From: Antedon mediterranea
Taxonomy: Eukaryota > Echinodermata > Crinoidea > Comatulida > Antedonidae
Direction: 5' to 3'
Assembly: GCF_964355755.1 (NCBI RefSeq)
Contig: NC_092678.1
Span: 18,138,922-18,202,921 of the forward strand
Length of the DNA: 64,000 nt
The notes beneath the pieces are model-generated. The model was not told the DNA's origin. It did not search any database and saw only the letters and a program-made list of their open reading frames with translations. Each line of letters opens with the position of its first letter. Positions within the stretch are counted from its first letter, which is position 1. Of this stretch, positions 47,401-56,000 are shown piece after piece. A program made the position numbers and the translations under genes.

Positions 47401-50400
47401 AGCTTTCATGCCTAATGTATTGTGTATAGTTTAATTCTGTGTCTAGTCATTTTTTAAATAGCCGTGATCTTTCGTTCACAAAGTACATTTTAAGATATCA
47501 CCAACCGTTCGTTTTCACTAGTTTCTACACAACTACGCAGCTGTTGAGTCTAATACTCATTCTGCTCATATTTTGTGTGGACAGAATGACTTCTCAACTC
47601 AACAGCTGTCTAGTTGCATGGTGCATCGCGAAGATAAAGATTGCTAATATTGTAAAATGTATTTCGTGCCCAGCTTACACGGTTAAGCCGAAAATGGCCC
47701 TCTCTCAAAAAGAAGATACAGTTTTTAAAAACAGAAATTTAGTTGGATCACCCCTATTGCATAATGGAACCGTCTGTGAACAACTCTAATTAATAACTCA
47801 TTAATAACTTCATTAATGGAAGAATCACTTCTATTTTCAGCATATTATTATGGCAAAAAGAAAAAAGCAGTGAAGCTTGGTAGACCACCAGGACGACAAA
47901 GCAACTTAGAATTTGGACCAAAGAAACCTGGAAAACGACGGAAAAAAAGAAAGCCATTCGTTCACAGGAAGAAGCATTACTCGCCTAACGGTAGTGATGA
48001 AACTAAAGACGGCAACGAAAATATGGAAACCGAGAATTCAAACGAAACAGATAATGTACACCATGGAAAGCTAGAGTCTGGTGTTGTGCTACCAAGACTT
48101 GAGTTTAAGGCTGGTAAGACGCCACTCATGACACGTGCAAGGGCGCTTGTGATGTCGGCTAAACGAACTAAGGTAGGTGGTTGACATTGGTAAACAATAA
48201 TGCTCACACTGTATAATAATACACAATGCAAAGCTTTGTCTACACTATCATTAACTACTGTAGTTTGACAAAAAAAGTGTGATGTGCCCAAATATGGTAG
48301 TGATATGACATCGTCATGTCCATATATGGGCACATCACATTTTTTTGTTACATAAAATTTGATAGTGCAGCCAGAGCTTAAAGAAGATTATCAGACAAAC
48401 TTTCTTTAATAGATTAAATTCCATCAAAGCTCATAGACATCATGTTCCACCCAGCCGCCTTAAGACCTATGGTGATCGAGCCTTTGCAGTTGCAGCTCCT
48501 AAACTGTGGAACAATCTTCCTGATCCTATTAAAAAAGCATACTCTATCATAGTTTTCAAAACACTCTTAAAAACCCATCTTTGTAATTACTTTCTGTTTT
48601 TCTCTTAGCGCTTTGGGACAATCTTTTTAGATTGTATAAGCGCTTTATAAATTGAACAACATTACATCCAAGAAAGTTGGACATACGATACAGGGTGGGC
48701 TTCAAAACCTTTTTAGTAAAATTCCAGTACAGTCATGTTGATACCTCATGTGTGTAGATGCGTAGAGTAAAAAAATGTGAACAGTATAACCAAAAAAAAT
48801 AAACACACTCACATAATAAATACTTTTCTTCCTTATATCTTATTCTTTTTAACTCAAAATTATTTATACTAACAAGCATTACCATTTATAAGCCTAGTGT
48901 GTTATCATTATTGACATAATTTCATTTAACATCCACATACAGTACAACTCTTCTTAACAAAATTTTTTCAATCTTCTATCAACTAAAAATCGTAGTTAGT
49001 CATGTCTCGGGTCACATTCTATGGTCACCGTACAGATAGGCTACTACATCAGTACTTCTATGAATGGATGACTAATTGGTGACAAGAATGCTAGTTGGTC
49101 ATACCCAGTACCGTTTTGATTTTTACGATCTTTCGGGAAACCACCTCACGATGTTATACTTTATCTTGCAGCATATACCAACAAAGATGATGTTACCACC
49201 ACGTGAACGAGGCACCAAAATGAAGACATTTGCTGCTATTCTAAACGCAGGACGTGGGAAAAGCAAAGAGAAGAAACATAAGAAAGACAAGGTAACGAAT
49301 ACCGATTTCAATAGATAACATTTTCATGTATATTCTGACTTTTATGATCAATAAGAGATCTGTCCATTCAATTTCCATTGTTTTTAAGATTCAAGGCTCT
49401 GTATACAGGACTGATTTTTCCGTTAGCAATATACAAATCCAGTACATTAAGCTCTGTCTACACTATCAACAACAAAATGTGATGTACTCATATGGACACA
49501 TCAAACTTGTTAGTGTTATATATATTACAATTAGTAGCTATAAAGTTTGATAGTGTAGACAGTGCTTTAAAAATGAAAAAAAAAATAACATTAAAAAACA
49601 AGAATATTTAATAATAATATAGAGGAAACCCAGAGCTCTAGCTAATGAGCTATTTTGCCCTACATACTTGATACTCGGCTGGGGAAACCAAGCCTCTTCA
49701 AGAGGTACCCACTTCTGTTTTGAGCCATTGGCCCTTGGTTTCCTTTTTATTTGGGATATTTGCTATTTTTTTTATTAAATGAAGAGTTATGTTGAAAATG
49801 CTTCTTAAATCTAAGCATCAATTTTTTCTTTTTTTCAATATAAACTAATAATTATTCTACTACTAACAGGAGAAGCATAGGACAAAACGAAATGATGTTC
49901 TGGAGTTGGATTCGAACCCACTCCACTGGGATGTGGACCGTGTCACAGAATTTATCAAAGGGACCGACTGTGCACCACTTTCAAGACTATTCAAAGAACA
50001 AGTAAAGCATAAGAAATTTTTATATTTCATGTTTATTTATGTTTTATGAAAATTACTACCGAAAATCTTCTAATAGTAACCCCCTTCCAATCTACGATAA
50101 TTGAATTAATTGATATAACAAATTTATTAAATACATAACATCATTTGAATAAAAAGAACAAATCACATATCTACACATAATCATAACATCGTGTACTCTA
50201 TCTCTAACAATTTATTCAATCTTCTATCAACTAAAGCCGAAGTATAGTCGTTATCTCGGGAGCCAGGTAGGTGGCTTACTTCATCAAAGCTTCTATGAAT
50301 GGATGTACTGGTTGGGAGCAGAAAAACTAGTACACCATACCCAGTACCGTTTTGATTACGATCAATCGGGAAATTACCTCACAACGTTCTTATTCATTAT

Positions 50401-50667
50401 TCTTGTTCGTGTACCTTATTCCCTCTTTTTATTTCAAAAGACAACATATATTATTTGAGATCATGATACAGCCCCTATTTTATTTCATTTATCTGATTTC
50501 GTTTATAATTCTTATTTGTGTTTTTTCAGGAAATTGATGGCCAGGCTCTACTATTGCTGACATTACCCACAGTGCAAGAGTGTATGGAATTGAAGCTAGG
50601 CCCAGCCATCAAACTCTGTCACCACATAGAAAGAGTGAAAATTGCCTTTTATGAGAACTTTGCATGA
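32471..50667 (+). CDS. SFMBT1: SFMBT (Scm-like with four MBT domains), complete coding region, 19 exons
   Basis: Polycomb-group chromatin repressor. In known family members the MBT repeats read lower methyl-lysine states and bind YY1/Pho, and SAM mediates assembly. Coding exons: 32471-35401, 35577-35686, 36298-36434, 37085-37251, 37566-37818, 37982-38070, 41539-41782, 42876-42982, 43797-44046, 44435-44517, 45122-45365, 45636-45675, 45824-45912, 46253-46508, 47080-47255, 47841-48172, 49172-49291, 49870-50001, 50530-50667. They total 5898 nt, 1965 residues, all GT-AG and in phase. Layout: Q-rich 1-977, MBT repeats about 1116-1540, SLED about 1585-1726, basic linker 1727-1876, SAM about 1890-1965. 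Vertebrate SFMBT1/2 are under 900 residues; the excess is the first exon. A single SFMBT probably predates the vertebrate SFMBT1/SFMBT2 split; the symbol given is the syntenic one. Confidence 0.95.
34208..34981 (+). repeat. 18-bp coding minisatellite, 43 hexapeptides [12 protein letters not shown]
   Basis: 774 bp read as 43 six-residue units ([30 protein letters not shown] and variants) with no frame break. A loose longer period (QQQLNS about every 3-6 units) indicates expansion of multi-unit blocks. Confidence 0.97.
35577..35686 (+). CDS. SFMBT1: SFMBT exon 2
   Basis: Bounded by ATTTAG and GTAAGC. Reads [20 protein letters not shown] followed by an acidic stretch and STIDYAIT. Linker between the Q-rich region and the MBT module. 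Phase 0 in, two bases carried out. Confidence 0.85.
36298..36434 (+). CDS. SFMBT1: SFMBT exon 3
   Basis: Bounded by a poly-T TTTTAG and GTAACT. Contains the basic cluster [11 protein letters not shown], a candidate nuclear localisation signal, then a proline/glutamate-rich linker. Confidence 0.85.
37085..37251 (+). CDS. SFMBT1: SFMBT exon 4: proline run and [10 protein letters not shown]
   Basis: [10 protein letters not shown] is followed by [16 protein letters not shown], the pre-MBT1 signature (human SFMBT1 WDEYLEETGS). Ends at AGA CAT before GTAGGT. Confidence 0.93.
37566..37818 (+). CDS. SFMBT1: SFMBT exon 5: MBT repeat 1
   Basis: [20 protein letters not shown], then [24 protein letters not shown] and [16 protein letters not shown]. 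Complete MBT beta-core. Confidence 0.97.
37982..38070 (+). CDS. SFMBT1: SFMBT exon 6: MBT1-MBT2 arm
   Basis: [20 protein letters not shown]: the alpha-helical arm W-x-E-F-L typical of the start of an MBT unit. GTGAGT donor; 3.5-kb intron follows. Confidence 0.93.
38145..38283. mobile_element. MITE of the GGTTCCCACTAG family (intronic)
   Basis: GGGACGCAACCCAATGCAAG, CAAATTGACCAATGGCAAGC and TTGTGATTGGTC match the element at 7841-8027; the right end is GTTTGGAACCAAGCTCAA. Confidence 0.65.
38868..39447. mobile_element. ~575-bp MITE with CTCCGGAG-rich inverted ends
   Basis: Left end ACCCCTTCACACCAAAAGCA-AAACTCCGGAGACACTCCGG, right end CTTCGGAGACACTCCGGAGT-TTTGGTGTGAAAGGGGTACT. CTCCGGAG recurs in subterminal positions, and CCCCGG words are scattered. 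TA is a possible target duplication. No coding content. Confidence 0.85.
39448..41475. repeat. Interspersed GTGTCCCTTAATAGGAGTG-type repeat hosting a minisatellite
   Basis: Flanks of the 17-bp array (GTGTTCTAAAGGAGGGGTTT, AAAAGTGTCCCTTGAAAGGA on the left; AAAAAGTGTCCCTTGATAGG, TCATTCGTTTCATGGATGAG on the right) match other copies at 44690-44775, 45385-45480, 56390-56935 and 62995-63350. Confidence 0.75.
39605..41309. repeat. 17-bp minisatellite AATGTCCCCTGAATTAG, about 100 copies
   Basis: 1.7 kb of uninterrupted 17-bp units in the SFMBT intron between exons 6 and 7. Variants (CTCC, CGCC, GACTTAA, GAAATAG) occur in local runs of adjacent units. Confidence 0.97.
41539..41782 (+). CDS. SFMBT1: SFMBT exon 7: MBT repeat 2
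   Basis: [20 protein letters not shown], then [30 protein letters not shown]. The start at 41539 is fixed because the alternative AG eight bases later gives an immediate stop. Confidence 0.95.
41832..41985. mobile_element. MITE, AAGCTCTGTCTACACTATCAA family
   Basis: Starts TTAAGCTCTGTCTACACTAT, contains TGTGATGTGCCCAAAT and GGTAGTGATATGACATCATC, and ends degraded at AATGCAGACAAGGCTTTA. Family copies lie at 48231, 49447, 55930 and 57782. Confidence 0.8.
42062..42850. repeat. Interspersed GGGACATCC/CCTATTAA repeat, interrupted by a MITE
   Basis: GACCTCTATTTAAGGGACAT on the left and GTGTCCCCTTAATAGAGGTT on the right belong to the same repeat family as 39448-41475; the MITE at 42257-42787 sits between them. 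Confidence 0.6.
42257..42787. mobile_element. MITE with ACCCTTTGCAAAAAAGCCGT ends and CGTATACG clusters
   Basis: Inverted ends ACCCTTTGCAAAAAAGCCGT and ACGGCTTTTTTGCAAAGGGT with TA on both sides. The left end is itself a hairpin (GCCGTATACGATCCGTATACGGC). The right third repeats the palindrome CGTATACG at least seven more times. Confidence 0.85.
42876..42982 (+). CDS. SFMBT1: SFMBT exon 8
   Basis: Reads [20 protein letters not shown] and [10 protein letters not shown], the arm preceding MBT3 (human SEWKCTLEKSL...PLPMEVFK). TTTTAAAG acceptor, GTCAGT donor. Confidence 0.92.
43797..44046 (+). CDS. SFMBT1: SFMBT exon 9: MBT repeat 3
   Basis: [20 protein letters not shown], then [20 protein letters not shown] and [20 protein letters not shown]. 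The open frame continues into the intron but the GTAGGT donor keeps phase. Confidence 0.96.
44435..44517 (+). CDS. SFMBT1: SFMBT exon 10
   Basis: [20 protein letters not shown] followed by APERFFRT: the W-x-D-Y-L arm leading into MBT4. Confidence 0.93.
44819..45075 (+). mobile_element. tRNA-derived SINE, second family
   Basis: Box A-like GTGGCTTGGTGGTTATG and box B GTTCAAGTCCTG are separated by about 35 nt. The tail is AAAATTGAATAAAAAAATAA. It inserted just before exon 11. Degraded relatives lie at about 47390-47455 and 62850-62935. Confidence 0.7.
45122..45365 (+). CDS. SFMBT1: SFMBT exon 11: MBT repeat 4
   Basis: [20 protein letters not shown], then [20 protein letters not shown]. The FPVGWCEAN motif and acidic residues match the best-conserved methyl-lysine pocket repeat of the family. 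Confidence 0.97.
45636..45675 (+). CDS. SFMBT1: SFMBT exon 12 (40 nt)
   Basis: [14 protein letters not shown]; short linker exon accepted because acceptor (TTTTTTCAG), donor (GTAAGT) and both phases agree. Confidence 0.85.
45824..45912 (+). CDS. SFMBT1: SFMBT exon 13
   Basis: [20 protein letters not shown], linker before SLED. Followed in the intron by a tandem partial duplication of the exon (45945-46025 and 46055-46110 repeat GAATGCCCATGAACCCAGGT). Confidence 0.88.
45945..46112 (+). repeat. Tandem partial duplicates of SFMBT exon 13 in the following intron
   Basis: GAACACCCATGAGCCCAGGT in the exon reappears as GAATGCCCATGAACCCAGGT at about 45950 and again at about 46061, with diverged downstream sequence (AAGGGGGATGAAGGAGAAAC). 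The copies lack intact splice context and are probably dead. Confidence 0.8.
46253..46508 (+). CDS. SFMBT1: SFMBT exon 14: SLED domain, first half
   Basis: [20 protein letters not shown], then [11 protein letters not shown] and [15 protein letters not shown]. Diagnostic of the Scm-like embedded (SLED) domain, reported to bind DNA. Confidence 0.97.
46690..46795 (-). repeat. Host repeat without the palindromic insertion (empty site)
   Basis: On the minus strand: ACATGGCTGCAGTCACATGC-TCAAG, then TTAA, then TGTTTACCGACCAACCGAC. The same two flanks surround the 409-bp element at 12423-12831, so this copy shows the unoccupied state. Confidence 0.8.
47080..47255 (+). CDS. SFMBT1: SFMBT exon 15: SLED domain, second half
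   Basis: [20 protein letters not shown], then [20 protein letters not shown] and TKTKY. GTAAGT donor splits the codon completed by the next exon. Confidence 0.96.
47841..48172 (+). CDS. SFMBT1: SFMBT exon 16: YYYGKKKK and basic linker
   Basis: Joins as [17 protein letters not shown] (human KTKYTYYYGKRKK). Then [16 protein letters not shown], a strong basic nuclear signal, an acidic patch, and [14 protein letters not shown]. Confidence 0.95.
48231..48381. mobile_element. MITE, AAGCTCTGTCTACACTATCAA family
   Basis: AAGCTTTGTCTACACTATCA to TTGATAGTGCAGCCAGAGCTTAA, with GATGTGCCCAAATATGG and its inverse CCATATATGGGCACATC in the centre. Confidence 0.85.
48382..48665 (+). mobile_element. CR1/L2-type LINE 3' end (dead fragment)
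   Basis: Reads [20 protein letters not shown] followed by [20 protein letters not shown] and [13 protein letters not shown], the C-terminus of reverse transcriptases of CR1/L2-like LINEs. The typical 3' UTR end AGCGCTTTGGGACA...TATAAGCGCTTTATAAATTG follows. 5' truncated; it abuts the preceding MITE. Confidence 0.85.
48966..49165 (+). pseudogene. Intronic coding-like fragment, copy A
   Basis: Contains [18 protein letters not shown], then after a stop [20 protein letters not shown]. Matches copy B at 50203-50455 at the peptide level with different stops and small indels. It ends immediately at the acceptor of SFMBT exon 17. Origin not recognised. Confidence 0.5.
49172..49291 (+). CDS. SFMBT1: SFMBT exon 17
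   Basis: [20 protein letters not shown] and a lysine-rich stretch KEKKHKKDK. Basic linker; phase 0 at both ends. Confidence 0.85.
49447..49570. mobile_element. MITE, AAGCTCTGTCTACACTATCAA family, short copy
   Basis: TTAAGCTCTGTCTACACTAT and ATAGTGTAGACAGTGCTTTAA ends with TTAA at both sides; centre TGATGTACTCATATGGACAC. Confidence 0.85.
49870..50001 (+). CDS. SFMBT1: SFMBT exon 18: start of SAM domain
   Basis: [20 protein letters not shown] followed by PLSRLFKEQ (human [29 protein letters not shown]). GTAAAG donor, phase 0. Confidence 0.97.
50203..50455 (+). pseudogene. Intronic coding-like fragment, copy B
   Basis: Open for about 80 codons: [56 protein letters not shown]. Lies in the intron before the last SFMBT exon. 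No start codon or convincing splice sites, so treated as a fragment, not an exon. Confidence 0.5.
50530..50667 (+). CDS. SFMBT1: SFMBT exon 19: end of SAM domain and stop
   Basis: [40 protein letters not shown], then YENFA and TGA. Nearly identical to the human C-terminus. Confidence 0.98.
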   Translation, partial: EIDGQALLLLTLPTVQECMELKLGPAIKLCHHIERVKIAFYENFA

Positions 50668-51785
50668 AACCTTGAGTGTATTGGATTATAGTGTATAACA
50701 CTTTCACACAGTCTATTCAGATATCGTAAAAATATGCGAAGTTAAGATCCTGAAGTAAGAAAGGACATACAGCTAGTTGTTACACCACCAAAATACAGTG
50801 TAACATGGAGACAATGTTAGGCCTAGGCTGGTTACGATTGCCCAATATAACAGCTATTTTATCTATATATGTCTAATGTGTAAAATAGCATGGTGGCAAC
50901 GTTTAGGCCTAGATAATCATTGTATTGTATAGAGACTGAATATATAATATGTTACTGTTAAATCATGCATTGTAACAATGATATTGTCAATGTTGCAGGC
51001 TAGTGTAGTAGTCTGTCCATCTACCTGAAGCATTGGGAAACGCATACACAACTATCACAATTTCAGTCTGGGATATCGATAAACGAAAAAACAGCCTAGA
51101 TTTTCCTAGGCCTAATTTACACATACGAGCGGTAACGGTAAGCGGAAATCCATGTAGGTTGTCCCACGTAGAATCTATATTTATCGTGAGCGGAAACTGC
51201 TCGTCCTCTCCGCGTTGTGTGTAACAGATTCTATATTTGTTATTACCGTTACCACTTGTCTGCGTAAATTGGCCTTTAACATAAGATAGTCATGTTTTAT
51301 GAGGATGAAAATATCATTTTTTTTTCACATTAATTTTTGTATTTATTTCTTGAAAAACCCAAAAATGGAATGTGAAATGTAGGGCTGAACTTCAAAGAAG
51401 GCAGACAAAAAGCATATAATCTATTTCTCTGTGCATTATGAAGAACCAATAAGACATTCAAAGAGTTTTAACCTCTTTTTCTTTAAAAAAAATTATATTT
51501 TGTTTGGTGCTAATAGATTGCAAAATAAACCAGAATTTCAAATTATTAATATACAGACCAGTGACTATTACTGTATTTTAGTGTCAATGTGATTGTGAAA
51601 AGAGGCTGGAATTGACCCAAAAAAATAGGTGGGGAGGGAGAAAGATTGAGTAGGGGTAAGGATACAAAACACAATGGTGCTTTCGTTTTTATTGTTTTTA
51701 CTATTTGCTTTAATATGTTCTGTTCAACCCCTGTGATACAGTATCAATTTCAATAGACATAATAAAGATGTATTGTCTCCCTGAT
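50668..51785 (+). other. SFMBT1: SFMBT 3' untranslated region (inferred)
   Basis: Non-coding sequence between the stop and an AATAAA at 51761-51766 followed by GATGTATTGTCT. Contains the AAGGCCAATTTACAC MITE at 51107-51276. The extent is inferred from the polyA signal only. Confidence 0.5.
51107..51276. mobile_element. MITE, AAGGCCAATTTACACAGACGAGCGG family
   Basis: AGGCCTAATTTACACATACGAGCGGTAACGG at one end and CCGTTACCACTTGTCTGCGTAAATTGGCCTT at the other (each quoted as contiguous 16-20 nt blocks: CTAATTTACACATACGAGCG and TTGTCTGCGTAAATTGGCC). Larger relative at 61742-62336. Confidence 0.85.
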
Positions 51786-52830
51786 AAACGTTTTTGTTGA
51801 ATATGCCATTTTAATATAACATAATAGTTATCCACTTTGACCAAAAATTGGATCGAAAAAAAATACATTTACCTGAAAAAACTGTAATTTAAAGCAAAAA
51901 ATGGCCAAATTGACTGCCTGCCAGCCAGTGGGTTTTGATTGAATTTAACCATTTATTTTGTCAATTTATAGGTGAAAACAATAAAAAAGGGAATGATGGA
52001 AATGATTAACTTTATTATAACTACAAAATAACGTATTCAAAGTCTGATTTAATTAATCTTCATTTTTCTTTTTTTGGGGGGACAATACATATTTAAATAA
52101 ACGCTAATTATTACATACAGTATATAAACAATCTCATTTATGTTGTTCGTTCGTTTAAAATTATGCAAGTATTCAACGAACTTTAACCTTTTGAAAGTAG
52201 AGACGTTATTTTTTGCTAAATGCAACGCAAACATTGATACAGTTGCAAATGTTAAATATATGTTAATTTTTTTATTTTCGTTTTTAAAAGACACAAAGAT
52301 TATTGTTGCTAAAAAAATAAACTATTTTGAAATAGCATTTGAGTTGTTGTTAAGAATCTTTATTTATAAGTTTATAATCGAGATGATGAATCATACTGTT
52401 TTCCTGCAATATAAATTACGTAACTGTTTTTATGTGTGGAAGATTTTAATAATGTGAGCCTGTATATTTCAAGGCTCTTTTTATATTATGTGCCGTATTT
52501 ATTTAAATAAACACCCTGCAGTGTTTATTGTTCAGGAGGGTTTTTAGAGGGGTCAGTGGTCAATTGTAGATCATAGAAGTCAATTCATTTTTATGTGTTG
52601 TAATACAATATTGTGTGTATATGCATGTGGCGGGGTCGTTTATTTGAGGGAAAAAATAAGGCCTTGGGCTTTATTTAAGGGTCGTGTGGGGGTAGGGGGC
52701 GTTATTTTAATAAATATTATTGTTTTAATTTATATTTGATAGCTTATGTTACAGTAAATTAGTTTGTGATGAAGTCTACAAAAACTACTCAAACCAGTAT
52801 CTCACAAAACAAGGCACACTTCCGTGAATG
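51786..52830. other. SFMBT-RFT1 convergent intergenic region
   Basis: Holds the inverse copy of the 31960 repeat (51835-52000), and a GGGCGTTTATT-type repeat at 52495-52715 (AATAAACACCCTGCAGTGTT and CGTTTATTTGAGGG). No gene recognised; open frames at 52050-52457 are AT-rich and lack support. Confidence 0.5.
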
Positions 52831-52890
52831 GTAAATATTTAATTTATTTTCTTTATTTTTTTCATCTTATATTTTTATCTTTACATAGTT

Positions 52891-53061
52891 TTATTTCTTT
52901 TTATCTTCATCTGTTCGCCTTTCTTTCCATTGATCTATTACAAACGATATTAATTTTTTTTCTGATAAGAAAATTGTGATCAAAGTGATTAGTAGGCACA
53001 CAGCTCCTATGACGACATGGAGAAAACGATAAAAAATGCCTTGATTACAGCAAAACGTAAT
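52891..53061 (-). CDS. RFT1: RFT1 last exon and stop
   Basis: [40 protein letters not shown], ending [12 protein letters not shown] and TAA. The open frame upstream of the CTGCAG acceptor is intron. Confidence 0.95.
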   Translation of the reverse strand: MTFCCNQGIFYRFLHVVIGAVCLLITLITIFLSEKKLISFVIDQWKERRTDEDKKK

Positions 53062-56000
53062 CTGCAGAAAAAAGAATGAAACAAATTGTATGTCACCAAA
53101 TTGTTGAATATTTAAAGATAATTTAACTACTACTACTACTATTTGACCGTTGGTCGCCATGAAGGTGACATATGGTTTGGAATTGTCAAGCTAGCTGCAT
53201 CAAGAAAACATGTTTCGTGGATTTTGAAAAATTGTAACATAATTATAATAGCCTAGACACTTCGAGGGTGCCTAGCTTATTATATACTAGATTATTGGCT
53301 CCATGGTTTAGATAGAGTATAAAGGGTTTGGCAGTGGAATAACATAACATAGAACCATGGACCTATAAATTAGATTTATAAGTAGGTTCATGATAGAACA
53401 ATTAAAGTAATAGTGGTTTTGCATGAGGCTAAATATAACACAAAATTAACAATAGTTATTCTTCATTCAAGATTTGCATTCTTTAAAAAAAAAATTGTGC
53501 TCAATAGCCTAATTTTGTTATTATTTTGACATATATTTATTTAAGTTTGCTTCATATGAGTATTTATTGTATCTGCTTTCTGTCTCATACCTTTAAGTGA
53601 CAACTTTCGTTGCTGTAGGTTTTGATGAAATAAAATTAAATTAAAAAATAAAATAAAACATGGCCAATATTAAATATTAATAGATAGATAGATTTTTTTT
53701 TTTTTTTTTTGATTTTTTTTTTATGATATGGACTTTGTTCTGAAATAAAAGTGAATTGAATTGAATTTTTTTATAAAACACTACTTGGTCCTAAGGGGTT
53801 AATGGTGTTCTATTGTTTCGTCTAATTTTTAGGATTGGTATTGAAGGTAAACAAAATTGATAGAAATAAAACAATTTAACTTACCTCTGAAAATATGGTA
53901 ATTAGGCCAGACACGGTAAAAACTACAAGCACAGGAGGTGTAGGTACAAGTCCTGATAGGGGACTGTATCTGCTTCCTTTGTAGAAATTACTGATGAAAT
54001 AAATACTGTTGGATAAAAAAAAAATATTTAAATAAATGTTAAATTATTATTTTTTAGCTTCAATTTGTCTTTGCAGACTTTTAATGCTTAATTTATACAA
54101 TATCCTTTTATATAATTTACCTTTAAATATTTAGTTTTCAAGAAATTGTCGTCACATTTTATATAGTGCATTAGTGGTGGATTCATGATTTTAAAATGGG
54201 TGGGGGATGCGCAGGGAATAGGAAGTGGGTTGTCGAGAAAGGAGCTTATACATATTGTAACATAGAGTGTTGCACTAAATCTATTTCATATTGTTTGCAT
54301 TTGAAATTTTAGGTAGGTGGCCCACACTATATTTAGTCTGTGTTGCATAGAGCACCAATAAAAGTAAAGCTAGCCTATTTCATTGGAACTGCTGAATGTT
54401 AATCCAATTATAAGATATGACGGATGACATGCAAATCAAGCAGAAAACCAATATGATTTATTTTCAATCGCATTTTTAATATCTTACCTGTGAATTATTC
54501 TAGCTAGCATGTTGAGGCAATTGGCTAGGATAAAGCCAACACTGCCTACACTCTTTGTAAGAAAATAAGATGATGTTAAAAACACTACTGAGAAGCCTAA
54601 CATCTTATGATTGTACCTATAAAAAATATTAGTAATCAACTTATTTGAATAAAATATTACTAAATTATGCACAAAACATAGTTAGTCTTTCACACACATT
54701 GTAAAAACAATATATATATATATATATATGCACATTGACCAATTTACAGGTGGTACTACCTCCATGTTTAAACACTGCATTCACATCATGAAACAAACTA
54801 AATTTTCCAAGAATTGGAATACCAATTTTATGGTAAGTTAAGATTTGTAATTGTTCTATTTCTCTTCATTTTGTACAGCTGCATTAGTTAAGTAATTAAA
54901 GCACAGTATTAGAAACAGAATACATGATTGTCTAGGCCTAGCCCTTGTTTATTCTATGGATGTTAGCATTTGCTGGTCAGGCATGTATAATGAGCATCTG
55001 TCAGGGCTGGGACAATTTGCCAGGGCTGGGACATTTAGCCAGGACTGGGACATTTTTCCAGGGCTTGGCAATTTTTTCAGCCAGGGTTGGACAATTTGCC
55101 AGGGCTTGGCCAATTTTCCAGTACTTGGACATTTTGCCAGGGTTGGACATTTTTCCAGGGCTTGGCAATTTTTTCAGTCAGGGTTGGACAATTTGCCAGG
55201 GCTTGGACAATTTGCCAGGGCTTGGACAATTTTCCAGTACTTGGACATTTTGCCAGGGTTAGACAATTTTCCAGGGCTTGGACAATTTTCCAGTACTTGG
55301 ACATTTTTTCCAGGGCTTGGACAATTTTCTAGGGCCTGGACATTTTGCCAATGCTTGGACATTTTATATATTTTCCAGGCATTGGAGTTGCTCATATACA
55401 GTATGTAAGGAGGCCAAGTTATATTATAATAGCTTTTTTTCTTAAATTGTCCATGTTTTTAGAGTTCTATTGTAAGCAAGTATTGCCCTAAACTTAAATT
55501 GATATGTGCCAGGTTTTTTAATTTATGTTTTCGTACTAGGCATGTGTATGCATGGAGGAAATATATAGATATTTCCTCCATAGTGTATGATAGTTATAAC
55601 AATAATAATAATATGAATTTGTAATGCGCCAATTCCAGCAGTAAGTGATCATGAGAGAGCTCAATTTGAAAGAAAAAGATGAGTTTTCAAGGCAGATTTA
55701 AAGGTGATAGTAGAAGAACATGATCTTAATAGCGGCGGGTAGGTCATTCTATAAGCGAGAGGCAGCAGTTATGATTGTTTTGCCATTTGTTTCAAAAGAC
55801 ATCCATTTTGATTTGCTATGCATTAACTTAGCTTTTGTTACTCTAGGCCTTATGCTTGTTATCATAGCTACATGTCTCGAAGGTGCAGTCACTGTGTCCT
55901 TATTCATGTTATTTACATATTGTTGTTTTAAAGCTCTGTCTACACTTAAAACTATTTTTGACAAAAAAAACGTGTGATGTGCCCAAATATGGTATTGGTA

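Noticed and set aside
52049-52457. 105-residue open frame between SFMBT and RFT1
   Set aside because: AT-rich Lys/Phe/Ile-rich translation, no splice or homology support, next to a dispersed repeat.
54945-55408. Overlapping 75-150-residue open frames on both strands
   Set aside because: All lie in the CAGGGCTTGGACAATTT minisatellite and encode only its translation.
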